This document shows positions 32,348 to 44,000 of a DNA stretch of 64,000 nucleotides, piece by piece. Position numbers and translations under genes: made by a program. This stretch comes from Clarkia xantiana subsp. parviflora (taxonomy: Eukaryota > Streptophyta > Magnoliopsida > Myrtales > Onagraceae): the NCBI GenBank assembly GCA_036873135.1, contig JAPTYO010000002.1:37501452-37565451 (forward strand). The letters are read 5' to 3'. The notes under the pieces are model-generated. The model was given only the letters and a program-made list of their open reading frames with translations. It did no database searches and was not told where the DNA came from. Positions within the stretch are counted from its first letter, which is position 1; each line of letters starts with the position of its first letter.

Positions 32348-33171
32348 TGATGGATATATGTCCAATTCGGGTTCGTATTTATATTTCGGGCCTCGTAAAC
32401 ACGTCAAAAATCACATTACGGTTTAGAAAACGTCTCCTAAGGGTCAAAACGGTCCGGAAGCGCGGTACACGCGTCCGGACCGGACCTCCGAATTGCAGCA
32501 ATCCGGACCTTCGGATTGCTTGCAACCCGGAGGTCCAGGTTGCACGGCAATCCGGACCTCGCCGAATTGCCTAAATTCGACGAGGTCCGGATTGCTCTAT
32601 GGGTATTACGCGATTACCGTTACGCGTAGAGAAGTCGAGTTCGCGCATTGCCAATATTGATAACGGTTACCGCTTTCCTTTGAACCGTCATCAAACCGCT
32701 TCAAAACCGGGTCTGGTCCCAAGGTAGCCTATAAATAGGAGACCTTGGCCACCCATTTTCATACATCCTCTCATTTGCCCAACTTTGGCATTTTGAGCTC
32801 TGACTTCTCTCTAGAAATATTTTCTCTCTCTAGAGTTATCTTTCTCCCTTTAGCCCAATCGTGACTTAAGCATCGGAGAGGGCTCCACTAGCACCACCCC
32901 CCATCTCCGTGCTAGTATTGGCCCTTTGTGCAGGAATGGGCCCCGCAGCTAAGGCGTGGAAGAGAAATAGGAGTAAGATGTGCCCAGACGCTAACCGAGA
33001 CACAGACTTTTCCTGAGACACGGACTTTTTCCGAGACACAGCGTTAAAACCGAACACTCGTCACCGGCATTAGGCGAATATGTCTTCCAAGCGAAGGGTG
33101 TCAGCCCAAAAACCCGAACAACCCAATCAGACAGACGCGTCCATCCGACCCAGTTCAACCAGGACGCAACA
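32348..33171 (+). repeat. Element C 5' LTR (824 bp)
   Basis: TGATGGATATATGTCC... to ...GGACGCAACA. 32475-32600 is a cluster of inverted CAATCCGGACC/GGTCCGGATTG-type repeats. TATAAATA is at 32730-32737 and the shared box at 32865-32882. Confidence 0.85.
32887..32916 (+). other. LTR hairpin with C-tract loop (element C)
   Basis: ACTAGCAC (32887-32894) pairs with GTGCTAGT (32909-32916). The loop includes six consecutive C. Same position as in A and B. Confidence 0.65.
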
Positions 33172-33173
33172 TT

Positions 33174-33189
33174 TGGCGCCGTCTCCGTG
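33174..33189 (+). other. Primer binding site of element C
   Basis: TGGCGCCGTCTCCGTG begins two bases after the LTR terminal CA. Confidence 0.75.
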
Positions 33190-33221
33190 ATTCGAACAAA
33201 AAGCTACCATACAGTAAAGAC

Positions 33222-35586
33222 ATGACGAGTGATCGCAACCCTCCCGAAGAGGTTAACGCGAGAAATGCAAGGAAAAGGCCTGGACGTCCTAAGAAGTCTC
33301 CGGCAAGCAAAAGAGCAGGAGGTCAGAAGCCAGCTGGAAGCCAGCCGGGACCTTCCCACATACCGAGAGCTACTTCCGTAGCTTCATCCATGCCAACCGA
33401 GGATGTGCCCAACGCACAGCACAACCTCCAAGAACCAAATGACGAGCATCGTCCACCCCCACCTGGTTTTGAGCCAGAGATGCATGATGATGATGAATTT
33501 CAGACAAAAACGCCGCAAGGCGAACAACAAGGAACGGGAGCAAACCCATGCCTTCGGTTACTCCAGCAATGATGGCTGCGCCGGAACAATTACTCACATT
33601 CCGCGAGTCACTGAAAAATCAAGGATATGCGGCCCAACCACCTCCAACCGCCCAGGAACACGCTGCGCCGACAAGAGAAATGTCGCAAGACACTACCTGC
33701 CAAGGCAGTCTATTCCAGGGCAGGGACCAACATGCAGAAAATGCCTTCCAGCATACAAGATATGAAGCCGCACATTCATACGCTCCTTCCCAAGGAGCCC
33801 GACAGTGGAGGAATGCAAGAGACTTTGACGCTGAAAGCGAGAATTTATACGAGCAAGAAGTGTACGTTGCAAAGACAATGCACAAGACCGATGACACCAA
33901 CTTGGAGTATGTCGACATAATGGATGCCGCCTTTGAAGATGTCATTGAGTTTTCATCAAAGGAAAAGGAGCACGTTGCATACCACGACGCCTTGCCCATA
34001 ACCACGCAGAAGCCGATAAGAAGACGACTTGGATCCTTCCACATTCCAGTTGCCACATCCAATGCTTTCTTCACGCCAATAAGAAATGCATCATTCGCAC
34101 AATGCGACCAAGGAGCCCTCCAATACAAAGGTGTCAACCCGTCACTACATCTGCCTCCAATCAACGGAAAAGTCGAGGCGACAGGGACAAAGTCTCGAGT
34201 CACAAGTCATCAAGACACACTGCACCAAAGAATAGAGGGGCAATGCACGGAAGGTACCTTCCAGTACCAACAACCAAGGCACGGAGCTACACGCTCATGC
34301 AGCCCGTATGTAATAGCACAACACCAAAAAGAAGCATGGAAACAACCTCCAAAGCAGAATCAAGCAAAACCGCCCTCAAGCGGCCAGCAAAGAAGAAATT
34401 GGCAGCCTCAGCCGAAAAGGCCTTTCCAAGGAGATTTCCAGAAACAAAGAGAAGTAAAACTCGCTGACTGCATTCATTGAATGCACTGCTATCCGTGATA
34501 TTGAAGAAAATGAAGGATGCGAACATGTGGAAAGAGCCGAACAATTTCAAAAAAGGTCCGCTGGGGAAAGACAACGACAAGTGGTGTGAAAACCACGAGG
34601 TCTTCGGCCACGAAACTGACAGTTGTGTCAGCCTACGTTCCCGCATTAACAGCTTCGTCCTCAAGGGCAAATTGAAGCAATTCGTCGATCAAGACGACAA
34701 CCTCCCTAAGAAGACTCAAGCAGAGTCATCAAAAATACACAAGGAAGGTCCTTCCACAAGGGCAAGCCAAGATGATGTTGACATCTGTCTTAAGGAGGGA
34801 CGGGAAAAAACTGTTAGTGACGATGACGTCCCAATCACGGGACTGACAACAAGAACCTTGAAGGCAATAATTGAAAAAGAGATACACGTTTCCTGGGAAA
34901 AGAGACAACCGCAACAAAAGAGGCCGTTCCAGTCAGACGTCCAAAGGCTCAAAGAGACTAATCTCGCCATATGTGTTCCATTGAACACACCGCTGTATGT
35001 CATCCTGAAAGAAATGAAAGATATCAAGCAGTGGAAAAAGCCCTCTAAATTCCGCAAGGGCCCATTGGGAAAAGATGAAAGCAAAAGGTGTGAAAATCAC
35101 GAAGTGTATGGCCATGAGACGGACAGCTGTGTCAGCTTAAGATTCCACGTAAACGGCTTCATCTTAAAAGGAAAAATGAAGAAGTATATCGACCAAGGCG
35201 ATAAGCATCAAAGGAAGCCTCATGTGAAGTCTTCAGAAAAAGGCAAGGGAAAAGAAAAGGCGAATGATAATCCACCTATCGCCAAACACCAGAAAAACAA
35301 CGTCACTTATGGAACCAATTGTGACGACTTATACAATCCTTGGAACATGAAGGTGGAAGAAACAAATTTCAAACTCCCGGAAAATAAACTTCACCGCCCA
35401 CTTGAGCCAACGACTGCCTTCCTTGGCAAAAATGTTGAAGAACAACGCAAGCAACGTAAAACTGGGGGGCATAACATCAACATTTGTTCATCCCCAAAGG
35501 TGGAGATTGAAGAGCTCAACACGCTAGATGCACTGAGGAACTATGTGGCACGTGGCAGATTCAACTTGCCAACAAATCACCTATGA
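33222..35586 (+). pseudogene. Gag-like protein of element C with duplicated zinc-knuckle-like module
   Basis: ATG 33222 (MTSDRNPPEEVNARNARKRP) opens a basic, Pro-rich N-terminus. The coding path shifts frame near 33550 and again near 34475. The middle part has VIEFSSKEKEHVAYHDALP, resembling the segment just before protease in B. The last 370 codons hold two copies of one module: LSVILKKMKDANMWKEP... CENHEVFGHETDSC ... LKGKLKQFV and YVILKEMKDIKQWKKP ... CENHEVYGHETDSC ... LKGKMKKYI. The C-x2-H-x4-GH-x3-C pattern matches the CRFHRASGHDTNHC part of gag in D. I do not recognise the capsid domain seen in D. Two frameshifts suggest decay. Role inferred: nucleic-acid-binding part of gag. Confidence 0.7.
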
Positions 35587-36599
35587 AGACGTCAAACACA
35601 TCAGCAACCCCTTTATCTCCTTTTTCGCATATCTATTTTAAATCTTTTTAGATTAAGTACAACTTATGCTTATTAGCCTTAGTACGTTTCAAAAGAAGTG
35701 ATCAGTAGACGCTTTCTTGTAATCCGTCATACGAACTCCAAATATCTAATGAATGTTAAATCTACTTTCGTAGGTACATTATTATATGACGCATAATACC
35801 TTGGAATAACGCCAAGTAACAACTACGCACATATTAATCGCGTCAACAACACAAGCTATTGCACTAAGGAAAACGAACGGCTTAGGTCATACAACATCCC
35901 CCATGCAACGGAGCCTCAAGCATTCTATATACACAAGACTAAAAATCGTGTTGCAATAATAAATAAGGCGTGGGCATTACCCAAGCGACAACGTCATCAA
36001 CATTGTGAAAGAAAGGAATTCAGGATACGCTCATATGTTATACGCACACCTGTGCCAAACCCATCACGAGAAAAGAGTTAGAAAATTATTTCCAACATCC
36101 AGCAAGTTTACTTTTGTCAAGACAAACAATAGCGGAATCTCTGTCATTGATGAAAACCCAAGGGCAGATCATGCACTGTCAGAAGATGAAACAATAAAAA
36201 CCATCAGGAAACAGCGGTACAACTGCCAAGCGACTTGGGGGCACCAAGCTGACAAGTGCTCGGCATTCCACCTAACATATACACACCTGTCATGATCCGC
36301 ACCTATCATGATCCGCACCTATCACGTCCGCACACAGGGAAGTTTCCTACACAAACAAGGAATCCTCGTATCAGGTTCCTTTACTTTATTTATTATATGC
36401 ATTACTAAAAAGAAAATTTCATGACTCCATACTTTTGCAAACTTATAAACATTGCAATTATCCGACAAAAAGCAACTCTGTTCGTAGGTACATGCTACAC
36501 TATGATTACTACATGGGAATTACGCCAAGTAGTAACCTATGCACAAAAAACTACTTCAACAATACAAGCTAAGCATTGTGTTCAAGGAGGGATTTATGG
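35587..36599. other. Element C non-coding region
   Basis: No gene. About 36225-36280 carries AAGCGACTTGGGGGCACC followed by ACAAGTGCTCGG, shared with element A near 15285-15340. Short CTATCATGATCCGCAC repeats at about 36290-36335. Confidence 0.5.
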
Positions 36600-36990
36600 T
36601 ATTTCTAAGTGTTTCCATCTATGTACATACATGTCGACAAGGATGCATGTCGACAAGGAGAAAATATTTTCTAAGTGTTTCCGTGTACGTACATACATGT
36701 CGACAAGTGAAAAATATTTTCTAAGTATTTCCATGTACGTACATACATGTCGACAAGGATGCATGTCGACAAGTGAAGAATATTTTCTAAGTGTTTCCAT
36801 GTACGTACATACATGTCGACAAGGGAAGAATATTTTCTAAGTGTTTCCATGTACGTACATACATGTCGACAAGGATGCATGTCGACAAGGAGAAAAATAT
36901 TTTCTAAGTGTACGTACATACATGTCGACAAGGAAAGAATATTTTCTAAGTGTTTCCATGTACATACTTACATGTCGACAAAGATGGATT
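36600..36990 (+). repeat. Tandem repeats with CATGTCGACAAGG motif
   Basis: Units of about 50-85 bases combining TTTTCTAAGTGTTTCCATGT, ACGTACATACATGTCGACAA and an optional GGATGCATGTCGACAAG insert; at least seven copies of the ACATGTCGACAA part. Confidence 0.88.
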
Positions 36991-37210
36991 GCATACAACA
37001 AGTAGCTATGCCTCCTAAGCATTCCTACGACGCTCATCGACAAAGCTCATACGACGACATCTATGGTAACAAGCATTAGATGTGTTTTAGCATGTTTGCA
37101 GACAATGACTGACAGTCTATACATGACGCTCAACAATACATCGCCTAAGCTATCATTACCAACATACAACCGTTGACGGCCATGTACGTACAACTACCGA
37201 TCAAAAGGCC

Positions 37211-38020
37211 ATTACGCGAAGGCACGGGAGCAATATATCAAATTGGGGAATTTTACCACGACTATACACGGAGGAAAAATTCCAGTTGAGGTTTGACCAA
37301 TATTGGTCAAATTCTCGATTGGGTCAACTATATTAAATCCTCGACTGGGAGTCGATAATATGTCTATTTGTGAAATTTCTATTTTTTGGTGCTTAATCTT
37401 GTATTTTAGTATTATATATATAATGCGCACAATTTTGGTCATTTTCTCGCAAAACTGACTTCATATTCAACAATCCAACAAATATATATAGACAAATACA
37501 TATATATATAGTAAGTCTATCAAGAGATTAATAATTCTTAATATTCCAACAACATTAAATAACTTCATTTGGTCTATCAATATGTCTATTTCCAGTTCTG
37601 TTCAAGATTCAAAAGCGGGTTAGTCAGGTGGGTTCATCATGTTTTTTCCATCTACAACTGCTGCAATATCATATCTGCCATAGTAAAAAAAGATTCCCTC
37701 ATGAGATTTTACTGCATCATTGCTAGGGATAGAACTCTTTTTGGGTACCCGAGCTTTCAGGTTTCGATAAATGGAAACCTGAATTTTTTTTTTTTTTTAC
37801 TTTTGTGTACCTGGAAGAGTTTTATCCCTTATTACTATGCATGTGATCATCAAGAAGTTACTTTTACTGATTTTGACGATCAAAGAAAATTCACCCAATT
37901 ACCCGAAGAAATCAACATTGAAACATACACAATCCACAATCCCAGATTCATGCATCCTAATCAGTAATCAACAAAAGCTAAGAGATTTGCAGTGCAGACC
38001 TTATATATCTGTAGCAGACC
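37211..38020. other. 3' flank of the kelch gene, no gene recognised
   Basis: AT-rich. Contains the perfect 20-bp palindrome TTTGACCAATATTGGTCAAA at 37292-37311 and related GTTGAGG/CCTCGA inverted fragments around it. Confidence 0.5.
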
Positions 38021-41000
38021 TTATGGATTGGCTTTCATTGGAGCATCTTCTCTGTGTTCCTCTTCTATATTTGTAGCAGCCAATGATGTTTCTAGGCTTC
38101 CATGGATCTGCAGCTCAAAAATAAGTAAAGAAAAAACATAAGATATTATTTATGATAATGCAAATTCATACCATTCTACTTAATCAAGACACTGAAAGGG
38201 TATTTTAACCTTAAATAGGGTAGAAGGACTAGAGGGATCAAGAATCTTCTCAACAATCGATGATGATCCAGGAGCACCCTGCCTGATATCTTAAGTTTCT
38301 TGCTGTCTTTGGGTTTTTTGATTTGCTGCCGTGATCAGCATTCGGAGTAACAGTCTCCGAATCTTCGGAAGCCCTTTTCCTAATGTGAGAATACAAAATA
38401 GGACTGAAATTGGATATATTTTTTTGTCTAATATGTTCAAGGATAGGCCCTAAAATAGATGCCAGGTCAACCAAAGAATTAGCCATGTTAATGGGTGTTG
38501 GGTGAGTTGCCATATCCTTACCTTCTGGGAGTATAAGCCAGGGGCATATTGAGGGTCCTTGGCTTATTTGGGAACACGATTCCACGGAGAGACTTTCCAT
38601 TGATGACCGTTTCAATGGTATATCCATCACAGAAAGACTCGGTAACTTTTGCATGGAATATCATCTTTCCATGGAGGGGTTCTGACGTATTTGGTAAGAA
38701 ATTGTTAGCACCTGCATTGGATCATAGAAAATTTTTAAGTACAAGAAATAAGTGATTTAGAGAGAGAGAAGGGAATTATTCCGCTACCTCCGACGTGAGG
38801 ACTTGCTACCTCTTCCATGAGTGATGATCGTCTCCGGTGGAGAATTCCTCTAGCAACAACGTGTTTGCCGTGTCCCGTCTTTAGGGCGAGAAGATCTACT
38901 GTCACGAAAGCGCTTTCCAATTCTTTCATCTGACCAAGACAAACCCTATATAAACCATGTCGCTGTACCTAAACCCTAATTATCACCATGGCCAATCCCT
39001 ATGAACGATGCTGATAGTGAATATTTATTCATTATTAAGCTGAATTCACTATCACCATCCAAATAAACCCACCGTCGCATTCATCATCATTATTTTGAGA
39101 ACCCTAATTTTACTTTGTGTTTTGTTGCAGGCTTTCGCGGAATGGACACACATCGGGGGCAGCAGCCCCGCCAAGATCAAAACAGAATCAATGATAGAAT
39201 AGCTTCAGGTGGATCCGTTCTGCGATTTGGACACTCTTCAAACGTTAAGGAGAAATTACGTTGTGTTGGCCGAGTCGTGAGCGATAAGTCGATACGTTCC
39301 ATAGCAATCCACAATATCCTAAAGCGTGCATGGTCGAGGTATGTGGAGGTTAAGATGAAAGATTTAGCGGGGGATGTAGTGCTAATTGAATTTGCAAGAC
39401 AAGAAGATTACGATGATGCCATGGATTGGAGCCCATGGGCAATACAAGGTCATTGTTTATCTCTTAAACAATGGACCATGGGTATGAAGTTAGAGGAAGT
39501 TGAATTTCACCTCATCCAATTCTGGGTTCAAATTCATGGACTTGAAGTTGGCATGATGAGTACGGATAATGCAAAGATTATTGGACAGCATGTAGGAAAT
39601 ATGGTCCAGGTTGATGATAATGAAGAAATTGATAAGACCAGCCGTTCATATCTTAGAATTAAGGTTGTTATAGATGCATCAAAGCCTCTGGTTGCGGGGT
39701 TCTGGTATCCAAGAAAGAGTGGAGAATTGAGTTGGGCAAGTGTGAAATATGAACGACTCCCTGATGTATGTTTCCAGTGTGGTCACCTAGGGCACATTGA
39801 GAGGAACTGCAAAGAGGAGCTAGTTATGTCTGAAGAGCATCCAAGAGAACCCAAATATGGTCCATGGATACAAGTCTCACGGCCTCGTAAATCTGAGAAT
39901 GAATGGACCTATATTGGGAAGTCGAAGACGATGGGAGAAGGAAGCTCCACTGGGCGCAAGTGGAGTGATGTTATGAAGCAGAAGAATTTTTTTGCATCTA
40001 CAACTAACCCACCGAATAATCTACCCAGCCAACCTCACCCAGCCCCAACTACTACGCCTACAGCTTCACCCTCAACCCTCCCCCAACCGAGCCAAGATAT
40101 CCAAAACCACAACCCTTTGCTACCATCAGAGTCAACCATGATGATAGTAGCAAACACCGTAGTGGACTATGTCCTATGCCCACCCTCTCATAACCTCGTT
40201 ACCTCCACAGATACACACAATCTACCTCAGCCAGAAGATCATTATAGCCCCCCTAATCATATCCCCACCACCTCGGAGAGCCGTATAGATGTTCCAATAT
40301 CCATTGCAACCACCAAAACCCCCCGATACCGCCCAACCATATTCCGCCGTCCCATTTCTCAACCTACTCCACCCCTATCCAGCTATAATGTTCCTAAGGA
40401 GGTCACCCAATATTTTGTTGAATTCCCAAGTGATGGTAGTTCTCCATCAAAGAGTCAGGAGTTGGTGCCAAGTCAAACAGGTTTAAGCCCACTTTTTGGG
40501 AAGCTCTCAGTCAAAAGGAAAAGGTTTGAGGAATTTGAACAAGTGGATTTAATGCGAAATGATGAGAGATGTAAGAAGAAGCTTAATCTTGACAAGGAAC
40601 TCGATACCCATGATAAGTCACGGGGAAGCAAGGGGTGTGGTATTAAGTTGAAGGAGAAGAAGGCTGGAGGCTCGCGGGGGCGCGGGAGACCAAGAATAAG
40701 CCCTAAAGTCAGTGATAATGTTTCGTCCTCTAATGATAAGGGTTCTGGTGGCTGTCCCGTCACAGCCACACGGCATCCATGAGTCTAATCTCATGGAACT
40801 GTCAGGGTTTGGGATCGGAACTGACAGTTCCAGCGCTCACCGATCTCGGGAGGAAGCATCATCCGGATGTGGTGTTCCTTATGGAGACTAAAAACAAAAT
40901 GGAAGTGTGTGAGAGAGCTAGGAGGAAAATGAAGATGGATGAGGCGTGTTATGTAGACCCGAGGGGTCTCTCAGGAGGGCTGGCCCTATGGTGGAATCAT

Positions 41001-44000
41001 AATGTGGACTTACATGTTCTTCATAAAAGTACGCATATTATCGATACGACGATTACTCAACATCAATCGAACGATGTGCTGTTTATCACTTGGGTGTACG
41101 GCCAAACGAAAGCAAAAGAGCGACTAAAAACTTGGGACCTCCTAAGACGCATAGCTCGAGGAAGACGAGGGCCGTGGATTTGTATGGGAGATTTTAATGA
41201 CATTTCTTTCAATTTCGAGAAGGACGGTGGTAATCCCAAGAACCCCAGGGTTATGAAGGAGTTTAATGATATGATGATGGATACGGGGTTAGTTGATGTT
41301 GGGTTCAAAGGGCAGCGCTTCACGTGGAGCAACAACCAAGTAGGAGAAGATCGCATAAGGGAGCGGCTAGATCGTGGTATTGCTAATGATGAATGGCTTG
41401 AGTTGCTTCCTAATACCACGATATTTCATGGGTCATCCATAGGCTCGGATCATTATCCGTTGATTTTGTATATGGACTATCGTGATTCCAAAGCAAAGAG
41501 ACAATTTCGCTTTGAGGCATCATGGCTCCTTAACGAAGAGTGTGGAATGGTGGTACGTAATGCATGGCTTGGGCATAATACTTGGAACCAAGTAGGCATC
41601 CTTACCCGACTGAATGCTTGTCGTGAGGCATTAAGGAGATGGAGCAAAGATAAGGTTGGGAACAACAAACTGAAAATTACCGACCTGCAGAGCAAAATAG
41701 CGGCTGTCCAAAGTCTTCCAAATGACAATTACGATCGAGATGAAGAGAGGAGGCTAAAAGCGGAGCTAGCTGATGTATGGTGTAAAGAAGAGATTTATTG
41801 GCTCCAAAGATCCAGGATTCAATGGCTAGAAGGGGGAGATCGTAATACGAAGTTTTTCCACCAAACAACGATAGCTAGGAGAAACAAAAACAAAGTTCTC
41901 CGGCTACAGTTGCAAGATGGATAATGGACAGACTCTGAAGCATGTATTATGGCTGAATGTGAGACTTACTTTAAACATGTCTTCACTGCGGAAGAAATTG
42001 GAGGGTGGAACCAAGTCCTGGGATGTGTTCCGAAATTGGTTACAGATGATATGAATCGGAACCTACTTAGGCGGGTATCCGATGACGAGGTCAAAATAGC
42101 GGCGTTTCAACTTGGCGGCATGAAAGCACCCGGACCAGATGGATTTCCTGGACTATTCTATCAAAGATTCTGGGATGTTATTGGCAACGATGTTGTCCAG
42201 GAAGTGAGGGCTTTCTTCGAAACTGGTAAAATTAATCCAAACATTTGCTCCACTGATATTGTCTTGATCCCAAAAATTCCCAATCCCGTAAATACCACTC
42301 ATTTTCGCCCTATTAGCCTCTGCAATTTCAGTTATAAGATTTTTTCTAAGGTTATTGTTAACCGTATGAAAACAATCTTATCTGAGTTGATATCACCTTT
42401 TCAAAGCGCTTTTGTGACAGGTAGACTCATACACGACAATATCATTGTTGCACATGAGGCGTTCCACCGTCTGAGAATGCGTAATGGGAGGGCAAGAAAG
42501 GAGGCTGCAGTGAAGATTGACATGAATAAAGCATACGATAGAGTGGAGTGGGATTTTCTCTTTGCGGTATTGCGCCAATTTGGCTTTTCAGAGGAATGGG
42601 TCGGATATATCAAGGAATGTGTCACACAAGTAAGATACTCGGTCGTCGTCAATGGAAAGAAAACGAACTCTTTTCGGCCGTCTAGAGGTATTCGCCAAGG
42701 GGACCCTCTATCCCCCTATTTGTTTATATTGGTAGCGGATGTTTTGTCAAGACAAATAATACAAGCAGCGGAAAGAAGAGAGCTTGATGGGCTTAACATT
42801 AAGATGACGTGTCCACGTATTCATCATTTGTTTTTTGCAGATGATTCCATATTCTTTATTAAGGCCGATGAGCGAAATGCGAGAACCTTAAAAAGAATAT
42901 TGGAGGCGTATAGTCATGCATCTGGGCAAAGGATTAACTCCGGAAAATCTGGCATCTTTTTTGGATCCAACGTTGATGTTGGTACTAAAGCAATGGTTGA
43001 AGGGATCCTACAAATTAAGGCGGTTGATAATGGTGGTAAATATTTGGGACTTCCGACGATTTGGAGGCGATCGAAATGCGAGGCATTGGGATTCCTCAAG
43101 GACCGAATAACCAACAAAATCCATGGATGGAAGAATCTCTTTCTCAACAATGCGGGTAAGGAGGTGCTTATTAAAGCAGTGATAACCGCAATTCCAACAT
43201 ATGCAATGTCACTCTTTCGGCTTCCGAATACGTGGTGTGATAAGATTACAAGTATTATAGCACGTTTTTGGTGGGGTCAAAAAGGCGACGAACGCAAATT
43301 GCATTGGAAGAAGTGGAGCCACATGACTCGACCAAAAGACGAAGGGGGGATGGGATTCCGTGATTTACAAACCTTCAACTTAGCCATGCTAACTAAAACG
43401 GCATGGCGACTCCAAAACGAACCCTCTTCTTTTTGGGCGAAAGTCATCAAGGGAATCTACTTTCCACATACGGATTTTTGGGAGGCGAGCAAGGGAGGAC
43501 GAGCCTCTTGGGCTTTGTCAAGTATTCTTGAAGGGCGATATGTGCTTAAGGAGGAGGGCATATGGAAAGTGGGTAATGGTAAAAGTATACGAGTCTTTCA
43601 ACATGCATGGATCCCCGGCTTGACTAGTCATCGTCTCGGAGCAAATTCAGTTGACCATACTATGAGAGCCTCTGACTTACTTAGGCCACCTGAATTAAAT
43701 TGGAACCTTAGTCCCATTATGCAGCACATGACGAATGAAGAAATGCAGGCCATTCTTGCCATCCATATTCAGAGGTTTGGGGGTGAAGACAAAATGGTAT
43801 GGCCATCATCTATAACGGGGGAGGCTTGTCCGAGACTAGTCTATAGGCGACTTCGTGAACGTGCCCAACAAGATCCGAGACCGGCTCTATCTACTTCCAG
43901 GTTTGTATCTGCATCTACTTGGAAGCGTATTTGGAGCGGCGACGCTCTCCCCAAAGTTAAACAATTCTTGTGGAAGAGTTGTGCCCGAGCCTTACCCGTG

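Larger units (their letters stand above)
32348..37210 (+). mobile_element. Element C: gypsy-type element with gag-like coding only
   Basis: It has a 5' LTR, PBS, a three-frame gag-like region (33222-35586), non-coding DNA and a tandem array (36600-36990). No protease, RT or integrase was recognised, and no second LTR is in the window; recognisable element sequence fades near 37210. The LTR shares start, TATA, shared box, hairpin and PBS with A and B but is diverged from both. Confidence 0.78.

Noticed and set aside
33619..34203. Long minus-strand open frame opposite gag of element C
   Set aside because: It mirrors the coding strand's composition, has no recognisable motif and no splice or promoter signals; a shadow frame.
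37140..37240. 3' LTR end of element C
   Set aside because: No TGATGGATATATGTCC-like start or shared box was found after the gag region; only fading non-coding sequence.
38788..38818. Separate first exon (MEEVASPHVGG) for an independent gene at 38.0-38.8 kb
   Set aside because: Possible, but exon 7 of the kelch gene joins the same acceptor in phase, and the short exon has no recognisable content; kept as an alternative only.
39000..39141. LINE target-site duplication
   Set aside because: Sequence after the poly-A (GTGGGATAGTC) has no convincing match upstream of ORF1; a short GATAGT match is not significant.
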